Of a DNA stretch of 64,000 nucleotides, positions 43,145-51,521 are shown piece after piece. The DNA comes from Microbispora hainanensis (GTDB lineage: Bacteria > Actinomycetota > Actinomycetes > Streptosporangiales > Streptosporangiaceae), in the NCBI RefSeq assembly GCF_006874475.1, contig NZ_VIRM01000030.1:1-64000 (forward strand). The letters are read 5' to 3'. Below the pieces are notes generated by a model, which saw nothing but the letters and a program-made list of their open reading frames with translations, was not told where the DNA came from and made no database searches. Positions within the stretch are counted from its first letter, which is position 1; every line of letters begins with the position of its first letter. A program made the translations under genes and the position numbers.

Positions 43145-44190
43145 GAGCGCCTCCCTGTCCGCACCCCGTCAGCCCGCACCCCGTTCGCCCGTGCCCTCAC
43201 CTCGCCTCTGATGCGGTGCGCGCAGGCCACCGGAGGGATGACCACGCTGGTCACGACCATGCGCGCGATCTCCTCCGGCGTACGCGGCCCGGGGGCGATG
43301 CGCGCCCAGGCGAACTCGGCGGTGAGGCCGAGCCAGGCCAGTCCCGCGACGGCGGCCAGCTCCTTCCGGCGCCCCCCGGCGGCGGCGAGCGCGAGCAGGC
43401 CCATGCCGGTGGCGAGGGCGTGCCGCCTGAGCCTGCCGGTGTGCCCGCCGATGGCCATCCGCCAGTCGCGGCCGTGCAGGTGACGCATGAGCGCGTCCGA
43501 CGCGTTGCCACGCTGGAGGCGCACGCTGGACCAGAAGCCGTCGTCGCGCACCGGGTGGCGGGTCAGCCGCTCCCCCTTGACCAGCGCGAACCCCGCCTGC
43601 TCGACCCGCAGCGCGAGGTCGGCGTCCTCCCGGTAGGCGCCGGGGAAACGCTCGTCGAAGCCGCCGGCCGCCTCCAGGGCGGTCCTGCGGTAGGCCATGT
43701 CGGCGGTGATCCAGTCGGCGCCGGCCAGCCCGGCGGTGTTGCGTTCCGCGTCGGTCGGGCGGCGGCCCGGCGGCAGCGGCACCTCCAGCCGTCCCTGGCT
43801 CCCGCCGGCCTTTTCCGGCAGGCGGGCGAGGTCCTCCGCCAGCGCGCGGACCCATCCGGGGCCCGGCACCACGTCGTCGTCCAGGAACACCACCCACGGG
43901 GTCGTCGCGGCCCGCCATCCGGCGTTGCGCGCGGCGGCCGGGCCCCGCCCGCCCGACCTGATCACGCGTACGCGGCCGGGCACCGGCAGCGGCAGTGCCG
44001 GCGGCTCCGGGCTCTCCCCCGGCCGGTCGTCCACAACGACGATCTCGGGGCCGGGGCCGAGGGCCGCGAGCGTGGCGGCCAGGCTCGGGCGCCCGATCGT
44101 CGGGACGACGACCGTGACGGCCGGTCCCGTCTCTTGGTGCGGCTCCTTGGCGGGAGCCGGGTTCGTCTCCCGGGTCATCTCAGTCGTCAT
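43141..44190 (-). CDS. Glycosyltransferase family 2
   Basis: A 349-residue GT-A glycosyltransferase. Nucleotide-binding start VTVVVPTIGRPSLAATLAAL with VVVDDRPGE; donor-site DxD in VVFLDDDVVPG; acceptor-site region ADMAYRRTALEAAGGFDERF and REDADLALRVEQAG. Hydrophobic segments near about 270-290 and 320-335 suggest membrane association at the C-terminus. The ATG overlaps the carbamoyltransferase stop by 4 bp; a second in-frame ATG lies 12 bases on. It is the second gene of the operon. Confidence 0.85.
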   Translation of the reverse strand: MTTEMTRETNPAPAKEPHQETGPAVTVVVPTIGRPSLAATLAALGPGPEIVVVDDRPGESPEPPALPLPVPGRVRVIRSGGRGPAAARNAGWRAATTPWVVFLDDDVVPGPGWVRALAEDLARLPEKAGGSQGRLEVPLPPGRRPTDAERNTAGLAGADWITADMAYRRTALEAAGGFDERFPGAYREDADLALRVEQAGFALVKGERLTRHPVRDDGFWSSVRLQRGNASDALMRHLHGRDWRMAIGGHTGRLRRHALATGMGLLALAAAGGRRKELAAVAGLAWLGLTAEFAWARIAPGPRTPEEIARMVVTSVVIPPVACAHRIRGEVRARANGVRADGVRTGRRS

Positions 44191-45827
44191 CCGGCGAACA
44201 CCGCCCCCCTGCGCACGACGTACGGACCGAGGACGAGCACGTCTACGGGGGCCGAGCCGAAGCACTCCAGCGCGTCGCGGGGGTCGTCCACCATCGGGCG
44301 GCCGGCCGTGTTGAGGCTCGTGTTGACCACCACGGGCAGCCCCGTGCGCGCCTCGAACTCCTCCAGCAGCCGGGCCAGCAGCGGGTCTCGGCCGCGCTCT
44401 ACCGTCTGGATCCGGGCCGTGCCGTCGACGTGCACGACCGCGGGGATGCGGTCGCGCCACTCCGGCCGCACGTCGTGGACGAACAGCATGTGCGGGCTCG
44501 GCATCGGGCCCCTGCCGAAGATCATGGGGGCGCGTTCCGCCAGCACCATCGGGGCGATGGGGCGGAACTGCTCGCGGCCCTTCACGTCGTTGAGCCGCTC
44601 GGTGTTGCGGGGGTCGCCGGGGTGGGCGAGCAGCGATCGGCGGCCGAGCGCGCGGGGGCCATACTCGGCGCGCCCCTGGAACCAGGCGATCACGCGGTCG
44701 GCCGCGAGCTCGGCGGCCACGGTCGCGGCCAGGTCGGCGGGCCGCTCGTACGGCACCCGCGCGACGTCGAGCCAGGCGCCCAGCTCCTCGTCGGTCCAGC
44801 TCCGCCCGAGGTCGGCGCCGGGCATCGGCGTGACGGGGTCGCCGCCGGCCTGGGCGAGGTGCAGCGCTCCCCCGAGCGCGGTGCCCGAGTCGCCCGCGGC
44901 GGGCTGCACCCACACCTCCTCGAACGGGCCCTCGGCGAACAGCCGGGTGTTGGCCACGCAGTTGAGCGCGACGCCTCCGGCCATCGTGAGACAGCGCGCT
45001 CCGGTGCGCCCGTACAGCCATCTCGCCAGGTCGAGCAGCACCTCCTCAAGCCGGACCTGCACGCTCGCGGCGAGGTCGGCGTGGTCGGCCGTCCACTTCT
45101 CGCCCTTGCCGAGCGCCTTGGCGTAGACGCTCCAGTCGATCGGCTCGACCCGGAAGCCGCCGTCGCCCGTCGCGTGGACGAGGTCGCGCATCTCGCGCAG
45201 GAAACGCGGCTCGCCGTAGGAGGCGAGGGCCATCACCTTGTATTCGTCGCTGGAGCGGAGGAAGCCGAGATGCTGGGTGAGGTCCTCGTACATCAGCCCG
45301 AGGGAGTGCGGCAGCGCCTGGCTCGCCAGGACGGTCAGCTCGCCGTCGCGGTAGTGCCCGGCCAGGTGCGAGACGGCCTCGCCGCGGCCGTCGCAGACCA
45401 GCACCGCCGACTCGCGGCAGGGCGCGGCCAGCCCGGCCGACGCGGCGTGCGCGATGTGGTGGGGGACGAACCGCACCTGGGCCGCGTCGAGACCGGGCAG
45501 CGCGGTGGCGAGGAAGCTCGGGGCTCGGCGTGCGTAGGCGGTGCGCAGGTCCTCCCAGTGCCCGTCCTGCCCGGGCCCGCCGGGCACCACGAGCTCGGGG
45601 TCGTAGGAGTAGGCGACGCCGTCGAGGTCCTCGGGCCGCAGACCGGCCTGTTCGAGACACCAGGCGGCGGCGAGCTCCGGCAGCTCCCAGGCGGAGAACG
45701 GGAGCGGGCGCTTGCCGTGCTTGCGCCGGCTGAAGCGCTCTTCCTCTGCGGCGGCGATCACCTCACCATCCACGACCAGCGCGGCGGCTGGATCATGGAA
45801 AATCGCGTTTATCCCCAAGAACCGCAT
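44187..45827 (-). CDS. Carbamoyltransferase (NodU/CmcH family)
   Basis: A 546-residue O-carbamoyltransferase using carbamoyl phosphate and ATP to carbamoylate a sugar or natural-product hydroxyl. It starts MRFLGINAIFHDPAAALVVDG, with metal/ATP-site motif FVPHHIAHAASA, the ASKHA-like AGGVALNCVANTRLF, and a C-terminal YrdC-linked region with FQGRAEYGPRALGRRSLLA and VVNTSLNTAGRPMV. This order is characteristic of NodU/CmcH/TobZ enzymes. GGAGGG lies before the ATG; a longer in-frame extension upstream lacks family residues. As first gene of the operon it sits next to the divergent control region, and it should decorate the heptose-containing glycan. Confidence 0.9.
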   Translation of the reverse strand: MRFLGINAIFHDPAAALVVDGEVIAAAEEERFSRRKHGKRPLPFSAWELPELAAAWCLEQAGLRPEDLDGVAYSYDPELVVPGGPGQDGHWEDLRTAYARRAPSFLATALPGLDAAQVRFVPHHIAHAASAGLAAPCRESAVLVCDGRGEAVSHLAGHYRDGELTVLASQALPHSLGLMYEDLTQHLGFLRSSDEYKVMALASYGEPRFLREMRDLVHATGDGGFRVEPIDWSVYAKALGKGEKWTADHADLAASVQVRLEEVLLDLARWLYGRTGARCLTMAGGVALNCVANTRLFAEGPFEEVWVQPAAGDSGTALGGALHLAQAGGDPVTPMPGADLGRSWTDEELGAWLDVARVPYERPADLAATVAAELAADRVIAWFQGRAEYGPRALGRRSLLAHPGDPRNTERLNDVKGREQFRPIAPMVLAERAPMIFGRGPMPSPHMLFVHDVRPEWRDRIPAVVHVDGTARIQTVERGRDPLLARLLEEFEARTGLPVVVNTSLNTAGRPMVDDPRDALECFGSAPVDVLVLGPYVVRRGAVFAG

Positions 45828-45906
45828 CGGTTTCCCTCCGTTGCGCAGTGGAGGTCTGGTTACCGAGAGAAGCGCTCCTAAACACTCCTTTGTAGAGAAG
45901 TCGACG

Positions 45907-45949
45907 TGAGTGGGCCATGCACTCAATAATTGCTACTGTGAGTAGTCAC
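45907..45949. promoter_or_regulatory. Overlapping dyads in the divergent glycan-locus promoter region
   Basis: Three short inverted repeats are packed into one AT-rich patch: TGAGTG-N7-CACTCA (45907-45925), CTACT-GTG-AGTAG (45933-45945) and GTGA-GTAG-TCAC (45938-45949). The patch lies 80 bp from the carbamoyltransferase start and 75 bp from gmhB, so one regulator could control both arms. Confidence 0.4.
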
Positions 45950-46023
45950 GGGCGGAGTTATGGCGGTGTTTGCGGATCTGTCCGCCGGGTAGCCCGGCGG
46001 GCGATTCACGCAGGAGGTCGCCC

Positions 46024-46602
46024 GTGTCCCAGCCCGCCCGTCCACCCGCCGCGGTGCTTTTCGACCGTGACGGAACGCTCATTCACGACGTTCCTTACAA
46101 CATCGATCCTGAGCGGGTGGAGCCCGTCGCCGGGGCCCGGGAGGTGCTCGACCGGCTGCGTGCGGAAGGCGTCAAGGTCGGGATCGTGACCAACCAGTCG
46201 GGAGTCGCCAAGGGCCTGATCGCCCCGGAGGCCCTGCGCGCCGTCAACGACCGGGTGGACGCGCTGCTCGGCCCCTTCGACGTGTGGGAGATCTGCCCGC
46301 ACGACGACGGCGACCGCTGCGACTGCCGCAAGCCCGCGCCCGGTCTCGTGCTGCGCGCGGCCCGGCGGCTCGGTGTGCGCCCGGAGGACTGCGTGGTGAT
46401 CGGCGACATCGGCCGGGACATGGAGGCCGCGTGCGCCGCCGGCGCCCGGGGCGTCCTCGTGCCGACCCCGGTGACGCTGGCGGAGGAGGTGGCGGCCGCT
46501 CCCGAGGTGGCGCCCGACCTCGCCGCGGCCGTCGATCTGGTGCTCGGGGGAATTCCGCTCACAGCTGAGGATGAAGAGGGCATGAGCAGGGCAGATGGGT
46601 GA
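46024..46602 (+). CDS. gmhB: D-glycero-D-manno-heptose-1,7-bisphosphate 7-phosphatase
   Basis: A 192-residue HAD-superfamily phosphatase. The nucleophile motif is FDRDGTLIHD; the second motif VTNQSGVAKG; the zinc-binding insert CPHDDGDRCDCRKP is the GmhB/HisB-type signature; and VVIGDIGRDMEAA ends the catalytic core. It removes the 7-phosphate between the two reactions of HldE. The GTG at 46024 is preferred to an upstream ATG because AGGAGG lies 6 bases before it. It is transcribed away from the nine-gene operon and is followed 58 bp later by another glycosyltransferase. Confidence 0.88.
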   Translation: MSQPARPPAAVLFDRDGTLIHDVPYNIDPERVEPVAGAREVLDRLRAEGVKVGIVTNQSGVAKGLIAPEALRAVNDRVDALLGPFDVWEICPHDDGDRCDCRKPAPGLVLRAARRLGVRPEDCVVIGDIGRDMEAACAAGARGVLVPTPVTLAEEVAAAPEVAPDLAAAVDLVLGGIPLTAEDEEGMSRADG

Positions 46603-46660
46603 GGCGCCCGCGGGCGGAGGACGCGGTGTTCCGGCACGACGACGGACGGGGAGCGACGCG

Positions 46661-47614
46661 ATGAAGATCATGGTCTGGCACGTCCACGGCTCGTGGACCA
46701 CCTCTTTCGTGCACGGGCGGCACGACTATCTGGTGCCGCTCACCCCCGACCGAGGTCCCGACGGGCGGGGCCGGGCCGACACCTATCCCTGGCCCGGCTC
46801 GGTGCGGGAGGTGCCGTACGACCGGCTGGCCGGCGAGGACGTCGACGTGGTCGTCTACCAGCGGCCGCACGAGCTCGGCCTGGCCCGCGAGTGGCTGGGC
46901 CGCGACGTGCCGGGCGTCTACGTCGAGCACAACACGCCCGCGGGGGACGTGCCCAAGACCCGTCATCCGCTGGCCGGCCGCGATGACATCCCGATCGTCC
47001 ACGTCACCCACTTCAACGACCTGTTCTGGGACTCCGGCCGGGCCCCCACCCGCGTGATCGAGCACGGCGTCGTCGACCCCGGCCACCTCTACACCGGCGA
47101 GCTGGCCCGGGCCGGCGTGGTCGTCAACGAGCCGATCAGGCGCTGGCGGGTGGCGGGCACCGACCTGCTGCCCACGTTCGCCGCGACGGCCCCGCTCGAC
47201 GTGTTCGGCATGAAGGTCACGAACCTGCCCGCGAAGCTCGGCCTGGCCGGAGAGATGGAGGCGTTCGAAGACCTGCCGCAGGCCGCCATGCACGCCGAGC
47301 TGGCCCGGCGCCGGGTCTACCTGCATCCCTACCGCTGGACCTCGCTCGGCCTGTCGCTCATCGAGGCCATGATGATCGGCATGCCGGTCGTCGCGCTCGC
47401 CACCACCGAAGCCGTGGAGGCGGTGCCGCCGGAGGCCGGGGTCGTCTCCACCAAACTGCCCACGCTGCTCCGGGCACTCCACCGGTTCGCCGGCGAGCCC
47501 GAGCTCGCCGTACAGGCGGGCAAGGCCGCCCGCTCGGCCGCCCTGGCCCGCTACAACCTCGACCGTTTCCTCGCCGACTGGGACCGCCTCCTCGGCGAGA
47601 TCGTCCCCGGGTGA
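46661..47614 (+). CDS. Glycosyltransferase (GT-B fold, GT4-like)
   Basis: A 317-residue protein, shorter than most GT4 enzymes. N-terminal half: MKIMVWHVHGSWTTSFVHGRH, with VYVEHNTPAGDVPKTRHPLAG, VHVTHFNDLFW and VIEHGVVDP, the usual linker between lobes. C-terminal half: RVYLHPYRWTSLGLSLIEAM, MIGMPVVALATTEAVEAV and a final helix. The E-containing donor motif is LGLSLIEAM. GGGGAG precedes the ATG. It is downstream of gmhB on the same strand and most likely belongs to the same glycan pathway. Confidence 0.8.
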   Translation: MKIMVWHVHGSWTTSFVHGRHDYLVPLTPDRGPDGRGRADTYPWPGSVREVPYDRLAGEDVDVVVYQRPHELGLAREWLGRDVPGVYVEHNTPAGDVPKTRHPLAGRDDIPIVHVTHFNDLFWDSGRAPTRVIEHGVVDPGHLYTGELARAGVVVNEPIRRWRVAGTDLLPTFAATAPLDVFGMKVTNLPAKLGLAGEMEAFEDLPQAAMHAELARRRVYLHPYRWTSLGLSLIEAMMIGMPVVALATTEAVEAVPPEAGVVSTKLPTLLRALHRFAGEPELAVQAGKAARSAALARYNLDRFLADWDRLLGEIVPG

Positions 47615-47620
47615 CCGTTC

Positions 47621-48100
47621 ATGCCCGGCCTCGTCGCCTACGGCGTTCCTGGGAAATGGCTTACGCCCGACGTGACGTCCGAGGTCACCACGATCGTGGC
47701 CGACGATGACACCGTCGCCGTCGAATGGGTCACGTCGGGGAGCCAGTCGGGCGGCATGCTGCTCCCGGACGGCAGCGAGATCCCCGGCACCGGCCGCCCC
47801 GTCCGCTGGACCGGGTGCGGGATGTGGACGGTGGAGGACGGCAAATTCATCGCCGGGCGCATCTACTACGACCAGTGGGCTCCCTTCAAGGCGATGGGCT
47901 GCCATGCCGGCTCGTACGGACCGAGCCCGGTTCGCCGGACCGGGAAGCCCAGGGCGAGACGCGCTCGGGCCCCATCCGCCGGATCCTCCGCAGGCTCACC
48001 GGCCGGTGACCGTCCCTGCGGTCCAGCCCATCGCGGGCGAGAAGGTGGCCTTGATTCCCGGCGCTCGGCGGTCTCCGCTCCGCCCTGGCCGGTGCCTTGA
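47621..48100 (+). pseudogene. Truncated SnoaL-like gene fragment
   Basis: Residues 1-95 (VTTIVADDDTVAVEWVTSG, GMLLPDGSEIPGTGRPVRW, GMWTVEDGKFIAGRIYYDQW) match the C-terminal two thirds of SnoaL-like proteins, including the intact member at 5827-6279 (shared pattern LLP-G-E-GTGRP). The N-terminal helices of the fold are missing, and after the Cys-His-Ala-Gly near residue 97 the code becomes Pro/Arg/Ala-rich without resemblance to the family. There is no good ribosome binding site. It is most likely a 5'-truncated remnant; a short functional protein is possible but less likely. Confidence 0.5.
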
Positions 48101-48164
48101 TTGTTTACCGAGAACGGAGCACCGCGAGGGCAGGTGATCCGATGGGGGTGGGAAAAGCCTCCTC

Positions 48165-48689
48165 ATGATGCGCAACCTGGTGAACGGCGCCGTCGGCGGC
48201 GCGCTTGCGACGGCGGTGTACAGCGCGCTGCTGATGGCGGCGGACAGGGCCGGCCTGCTGGAGGAGCCGCCGCCGCGGCGGTTCGCACGGCTGGCCCTTC
48301 CCGGGCGGGACAAGCCCAGGAGGGGCGAGAACGTGCTGGGCACGATCGCGCACTTCGCGTTCGGCTCCTCCTGTGGTTCTGTGCTCGGTCTGCTGTCGGC
48401 AGGGCAGCGGGTGCCCGTCCCGATCGGCACCGCGTACGGGTTGCTGGTGTGGTATTTCGGCTATCAGGGCTTGGCGCCGAGCATCGGCGCGTACCCGCCC
48501 GTCCCGAAGGACCGCCCCGGACGCCAGGCCGCGCTGCTGGCGGGACACCTGCTGTGGGGCACCGCGCTCGCCTTGGCGCTCAACCGCCTGCGCACCGAGA
48601 AGGCACCGATGACGGCCGAGCTCGCGCCCGGCGTGCGCGAGCAGGTCCGGCGCGTCGTGCCCACCCCCGAGCCGGTCTCCGCACGCTGA
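48165..48689 (+). CDS. Small multi-TM membrane protein of unknown function
   Basis: A 174-residue membrane protein. Hydrophobic segments fall at about 3-26 (NGAVGGALATAVYSALLMAA), 58-78, 85-105 and 121-140 (AALLAGHLLWGTALALAL). The layout is reminiscent of the DUF1440/YagU-like or DUF6789 groups; I cannot decide between them. Two ATGs in a row (48165, 48168) open the frame and no classical ribosome binding site is visible. It stands alone before the DedA gene. Confidence 0.62.
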   Translation: MMRNLVNGAVGGALATAVYSALLMAADRAGLLEEPPPRRFARLALPGRDKPRRGENVLGTIAHFAFGSSCGSVLGLLSAGQRVPVPIGTAYGLLVWYFGYQGLAPSIGAYPPVPKDRPGRQAALLAGHLLWGTALALALNRLRTEKAPMTAELAPGVREQVRRVVPTPEPVSAR

Positions 48690-48843
48690 CCCGGCCCGCT
48701 CGTCCGGCCTCTTCGTCCGGCTACCAGCAGCCGACGAAAGCAGGGAGTGCGCCTGCCGATCGTCCGATGTGCCGTGACCTGCGGCGTGCCTGGTTTCGCG
48801 GGGTGCCGGCCCTGACCCCACGTGAGGGATGGGCCCGCGTCCG

Positions 48844-48861
48844 ATCCGGGATCTCCCGGAT
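48844..48861. promoter_or_regulatory. ATCCGGGA-TC-TCCCGGAT inverted repeat
   Basis: Perfect 8-bp arms around two bases, 60 bp upstream of the DedA start. Arms this close fit an operator better than a terminator. Confidence 0.4.
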
Positions 48862-48920
48862 GTCCCCCATGCCCCCGGGCCGACACGGTTGACGGGTGTC
48901 CAACGATCGGAGTCGCGCTC

Positions 48921-49568
48921 ATGACGCACGCCATCCTCGACCTGGTCCACCAGGTGATGTCATCGCCCTGGTTGTACGTGGCGCTGTTCGCCCTGGCGCT
49001 GCTCGACGGGTTCTTCCCGGTCGTTCCGGCCGAGACCTCGGTGATCACCGCCGCGGTGTTCGCCGCGTCGGGCGAGACCAACCTGGCCCTGGTCATCGTG
49101 GTCGCGGCTCTCGGCGCGTGCGCGGGTGACCACGTCTCCTATCTGATCGGCAGCAGGTCGGCGGGCAGGCTGCGGGACAAGAAGCCGTTCGTCTGGGCGC
49201 GGAACGCCCTGGCCGAGCGGGGCGGGCTCGTCCTGGTCGTGGCCAGGTACATCCCCGGCGGGCGCACCGCGACCACGCTCACCATGGGCGCCGTACGGCA
49301 TCCGCTGCGATCGTTCACGTTCTTCGACGCGATCGCGGCGGGCTCGTGGGCGGTGTACTCCGGGCTGATCGGCTTCTTCGGCGGGATGGCGTTCGAAAAC
49401 GACCCGATCAAGGGCCTGCTCCTCGGCCTCGGCATCGTGCTGTCGATCACCGCGGTCGTCGAGCTGGTGAGATGGCTCGGGAAACGGCGTGCCGCCCGGC
49501 GTCTCCCCGCGCCCTCCCCGGAGGACGGCCTTCTCCGAGGGCCCGCTCACACGGCGGCGCGCAGGTAG
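48921..49568 (+). CDS. DedA-family membrane protein
   Basis: A 215-residue polytopic protein of the DedA/VTT superfamily, members of which flip or transport lipid carriers and support envelope integrity. The family core is present: FFPVVPAETSVITAAVFAA, GDHVSYLIGSRSAGRL, the Arg-containing VVARYIPGGRTATTLTMGA, and FTFFDAIAAGSWAVYSGLIGFF (here split across membrane helices). The ATG at 48921 follows CGGAG. The last 22 bases overlap the 3' end of the convergent response regulator gene. Confidence 0.87.
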   Translation: MTHAILDLVHQVMSSPWLYVALFALALLDGFFPVVPAETSVITAAVFAASGETNLALVIVVAALGACAGDHVSYLIGSRSAGRLRDKKPFVWARNALAERGGLVLVVARYIPGGRTATTLTMGAVRHPLRSFTFFDAIAAGSWAVYSGLIGFFGGMAFENDPIKGLLLGLGIVLSITAVVELVRWLGKRRAARRLPAPSPEDGLLRGPAHTAARR

Positions 49569-50203
49569 GCGAGCACGGCGAGCACCCGGCGGTGGTCGTC
49601 GGCGTCCGGGGGCAGGTCGAGCTTGGCCAGGATGCTCGCGATGTGCTTGGCGACGGCCGCCTCGGAGACGAACAGCGCGCGGGCGATCGCGGCGTTCGAC
49701 CGCCCCTCCGCGACGAGCGCGAGCACCTCGCGCTCGCGCGGGGTGAGCCGGGCCACCGGGTCGCGGCGTCCGCGCAGCAACTGCCGGACGACCTCGGCGT
49801 CGATCACCGTGCCGCCGCCCGCGACCGTGGTCACCGCGTCGGCGAACTGCACGACGTCGCCGATGCGGTCCTTCAGCAGGTAGCCGACGCCGCCCCCGCC
49901 CGGGGAGCGAGTCTGGTCGAGCAGCTCGGCGGCGTAGGTCTGCTCGACATACTGGCTGAGCACCAGCACCGCGAGGGACGGCCGCGCCGCCCGCAGCTCC
50001 AGCGCGGCCCGCAGCCCCTCGTCGCTGAAGCCGGGCGGCATGCGCACGTCGGCGACGACGACGTCCGGGTCCTGGCCCGCGACCGCCGCGATCAGCCCGG
50101 GGGCGTCGCCGACGGCCGCGACGACGCTGTGCCCGAACCGTTCGAGCAGGCCGGCGAGGCCCTCTCTGAGCAGCACCGAGTCTTCGGCGATCACCACGCG
50201 CAC
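49547..50203 (-). CDS. NarL/LuxR-family response regulator
   Basis: A 218-residue two-component regulator. The receiver (about 1-120) has the acidic residues in VVIAEDSVLLREG, phospho-acceptor Asp in VVVADVRMPPG, and Lys in YLLKDRIGD. The C-terminal LuxR-type helix-turn-helix is LTPREREVLALVAEG, then NAAIARALFVSEAAVAKHI. Its start overlaps the 3' end of the sensor kinase gene, so the pair forms an operon. It probably controls the divergent ABC transporter genes. Confidence 0.9.
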   Translation of the reverse strand: MRVVIAEDSVLLREGLAGLLERFGHSVVAAVGDAPGLIAAVAGQDPDVVVADVRMPPGFSDEGLRAALELRAARPSLAVLVLSQYVEQTYAAELLDQTRSPGGGGVGYLLKDRIGDVVQFADAVTTVAGGGTVIDAEVVRQLLRGRRDPVARLTPREREVLALVAEGRSNAAIARALFVSEAAVAKHIASILAKLDLPPDADDHRRVLAVLAYLRAAV

Positions 50204-51381
50204 GGGAACTCCGCCCTCACCGTGGTCGCGCCGCCGTGTGGGCTCTCGACGGTCAGCGTGCCCCCGACGGCCGACACCCGGTCGGCGAGCCCGGTCAGGC
50301 CGGTGCCGCGCGCCGGGTCCGCTCCCCCGCGCCCGTCGTCGGTGATCTCCAGCACGAGCCCGCCCCCGCGCAGGCGTCCGCGTACGGCGCAGGAATCGGC
50401 CCCGCTGTGCTTGGCCACGTTCGCCAGCGCCTCACAGGCGACGTAGTAGGCCGCCGCCTCCACCCGTTCGGGCAGCCGCCGGTCCAGCTCGACGTCCACG
50501 CTCGTGGGCACCGGTGATCTGCCGGCCACGTCGCGCAGGGCGGCGGGCAGCCCGCGGTCGGCGAGCACCTGCGGATGGACGCCGCGGATCAGCTCGCGCA
50601 GCTCCGCGAGCGCCTGCCCGGCCAGCTCGCGTGCCTCGTCGAGACGTACGGCCGCGGGCGAGCCCGGCGGAAGATCGAGCCCGGCCAGGCCGAGCTTCAT
50701 CGACAGCGCGACGAGCCGCTGCTGCGCGCCGTCGTGCAGGTCGCGCTCGATGCGGCGGCGTTCGGCCTCGAAGGCGTCCACCAGCCGCGCCCGGGAGCGC
50801 GCGATCTCCCGCGTCTCGGCCTCCTGCGGCACCAGCATCGCCCGCGCCATCGCCGCCCGGGCGCCCGCCCAGGCGGCGACCGTGTACGCCGCGACGGGCA
50901 CCAGCAGCAGCCCGACGGCCGATCCGACGAAGGTCTCCCCCAGCGTGGCCTCGCCTTCCGGGTGGATCGGCTGCACGACCGGGGAGAGGATCAGCACCGC
51001 CGGCCCGGCGATCGCGGCCCCCACGACCAGCAGGTCGGCCCACCAGAGCGCGACCATCGCCACGAGGGCGTGCCCCGCCTCGCGCCAGCCCGGCCACCAG
51101 CCGCCCGGCAGCCCGCTCGCCGGCTGCCGGTCCACGAGGCGCAGCCGCCACCGCTCGAACCGGGCCAGGGGTGTCAGCAGCAGTGCGGCCACCCCGAGCG
51201 ACAGCGGCACGGCGAGCAGGCCCCCCACCGCCCGCGCCGGCGCCAGGACGGTGGCGAAGGCGAGGCCGGGCACGACCCCGGCCAGCAGGTAGGCCAGGGA
51301 CCTCCACGGCCAGGCCGAGGCGAGGAAGCGCTGGGGCGGCGCGGCGAGCGCGTCCAGCGCGGTGCGGGGCACAAGGATCAT
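50191..51381 (-). CDS. Sensor histidine kinase, NarL-partner (HisKA_3) type
   Basis: A 396-residue membrane kinase. Four hydrophobic segments fill about 20-185 (LAYLLAGVVPGLAFATVL; VGGLLAVPLSLGVAALLL; ADLLVVGAAIAGPAVLIL; VGLLLVPVAAYTVAAWAG). The dimerisation/phospho-acceptor helix is RRRIERDLHDGAQQRLVALS, and the HATPase has ALANVAKHSGA (N box) and ITDDGRGGAD (G box). The ATG at 51381 lacks a ribosome binding site; the transcript may be leaderless or start upstream. It is 140 bp divergent from the ABC transporter genes. Kinase/regulator pairs beside FtsX-type transporters often respond to envelope-active peptides. Confidence 0.85.
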   Translation of the reverse strand: MILVPRTALDALAAPPQRFLASAWPWRSLAYLLAGVVPGLAFATVLAPARAVGGLLAVPLSLGVAALLLTPLARFERWRLRLVDRQPASGLPGGWWPGWREAGHALVAMVALWWADLLVVGAAIAGPAVLILSPVVQPIHPEGEATLGETFVGSAVGLLLVPVAAYTVAAWAGARAAMARAMLVPQEAETREIARSRARLVDAFEAERRRIERDLHDGAQQRLVALSMKLGLAGLDLPPGSPAAVRLDEARELAGQALAELRELIRGVHPQVLADRGLPAALRDVAGRSPVPTSVDVELDRRLPERVEAAAYYVACEALANVAKHSGADSCAVRGRLRGGGLVLEITDDGRGGADPARGTGLTGLADRVSAVGGTLTVESPHGGATTVRAEFPCAW

Positions 51382-51521
51382 GGGAGAGGAAACGACGAGC
51401 GGGGCGGCCACGGCATCGACGCTAACCCGTGGGCGCGCCGATGTCGGTAGTGCTGGGGATACCCCTGGTTCTCGTCCCAGTGCCAATGCTTCACCGCCCC
51501 GCCGCCGGTTGGCTCGGTGAC

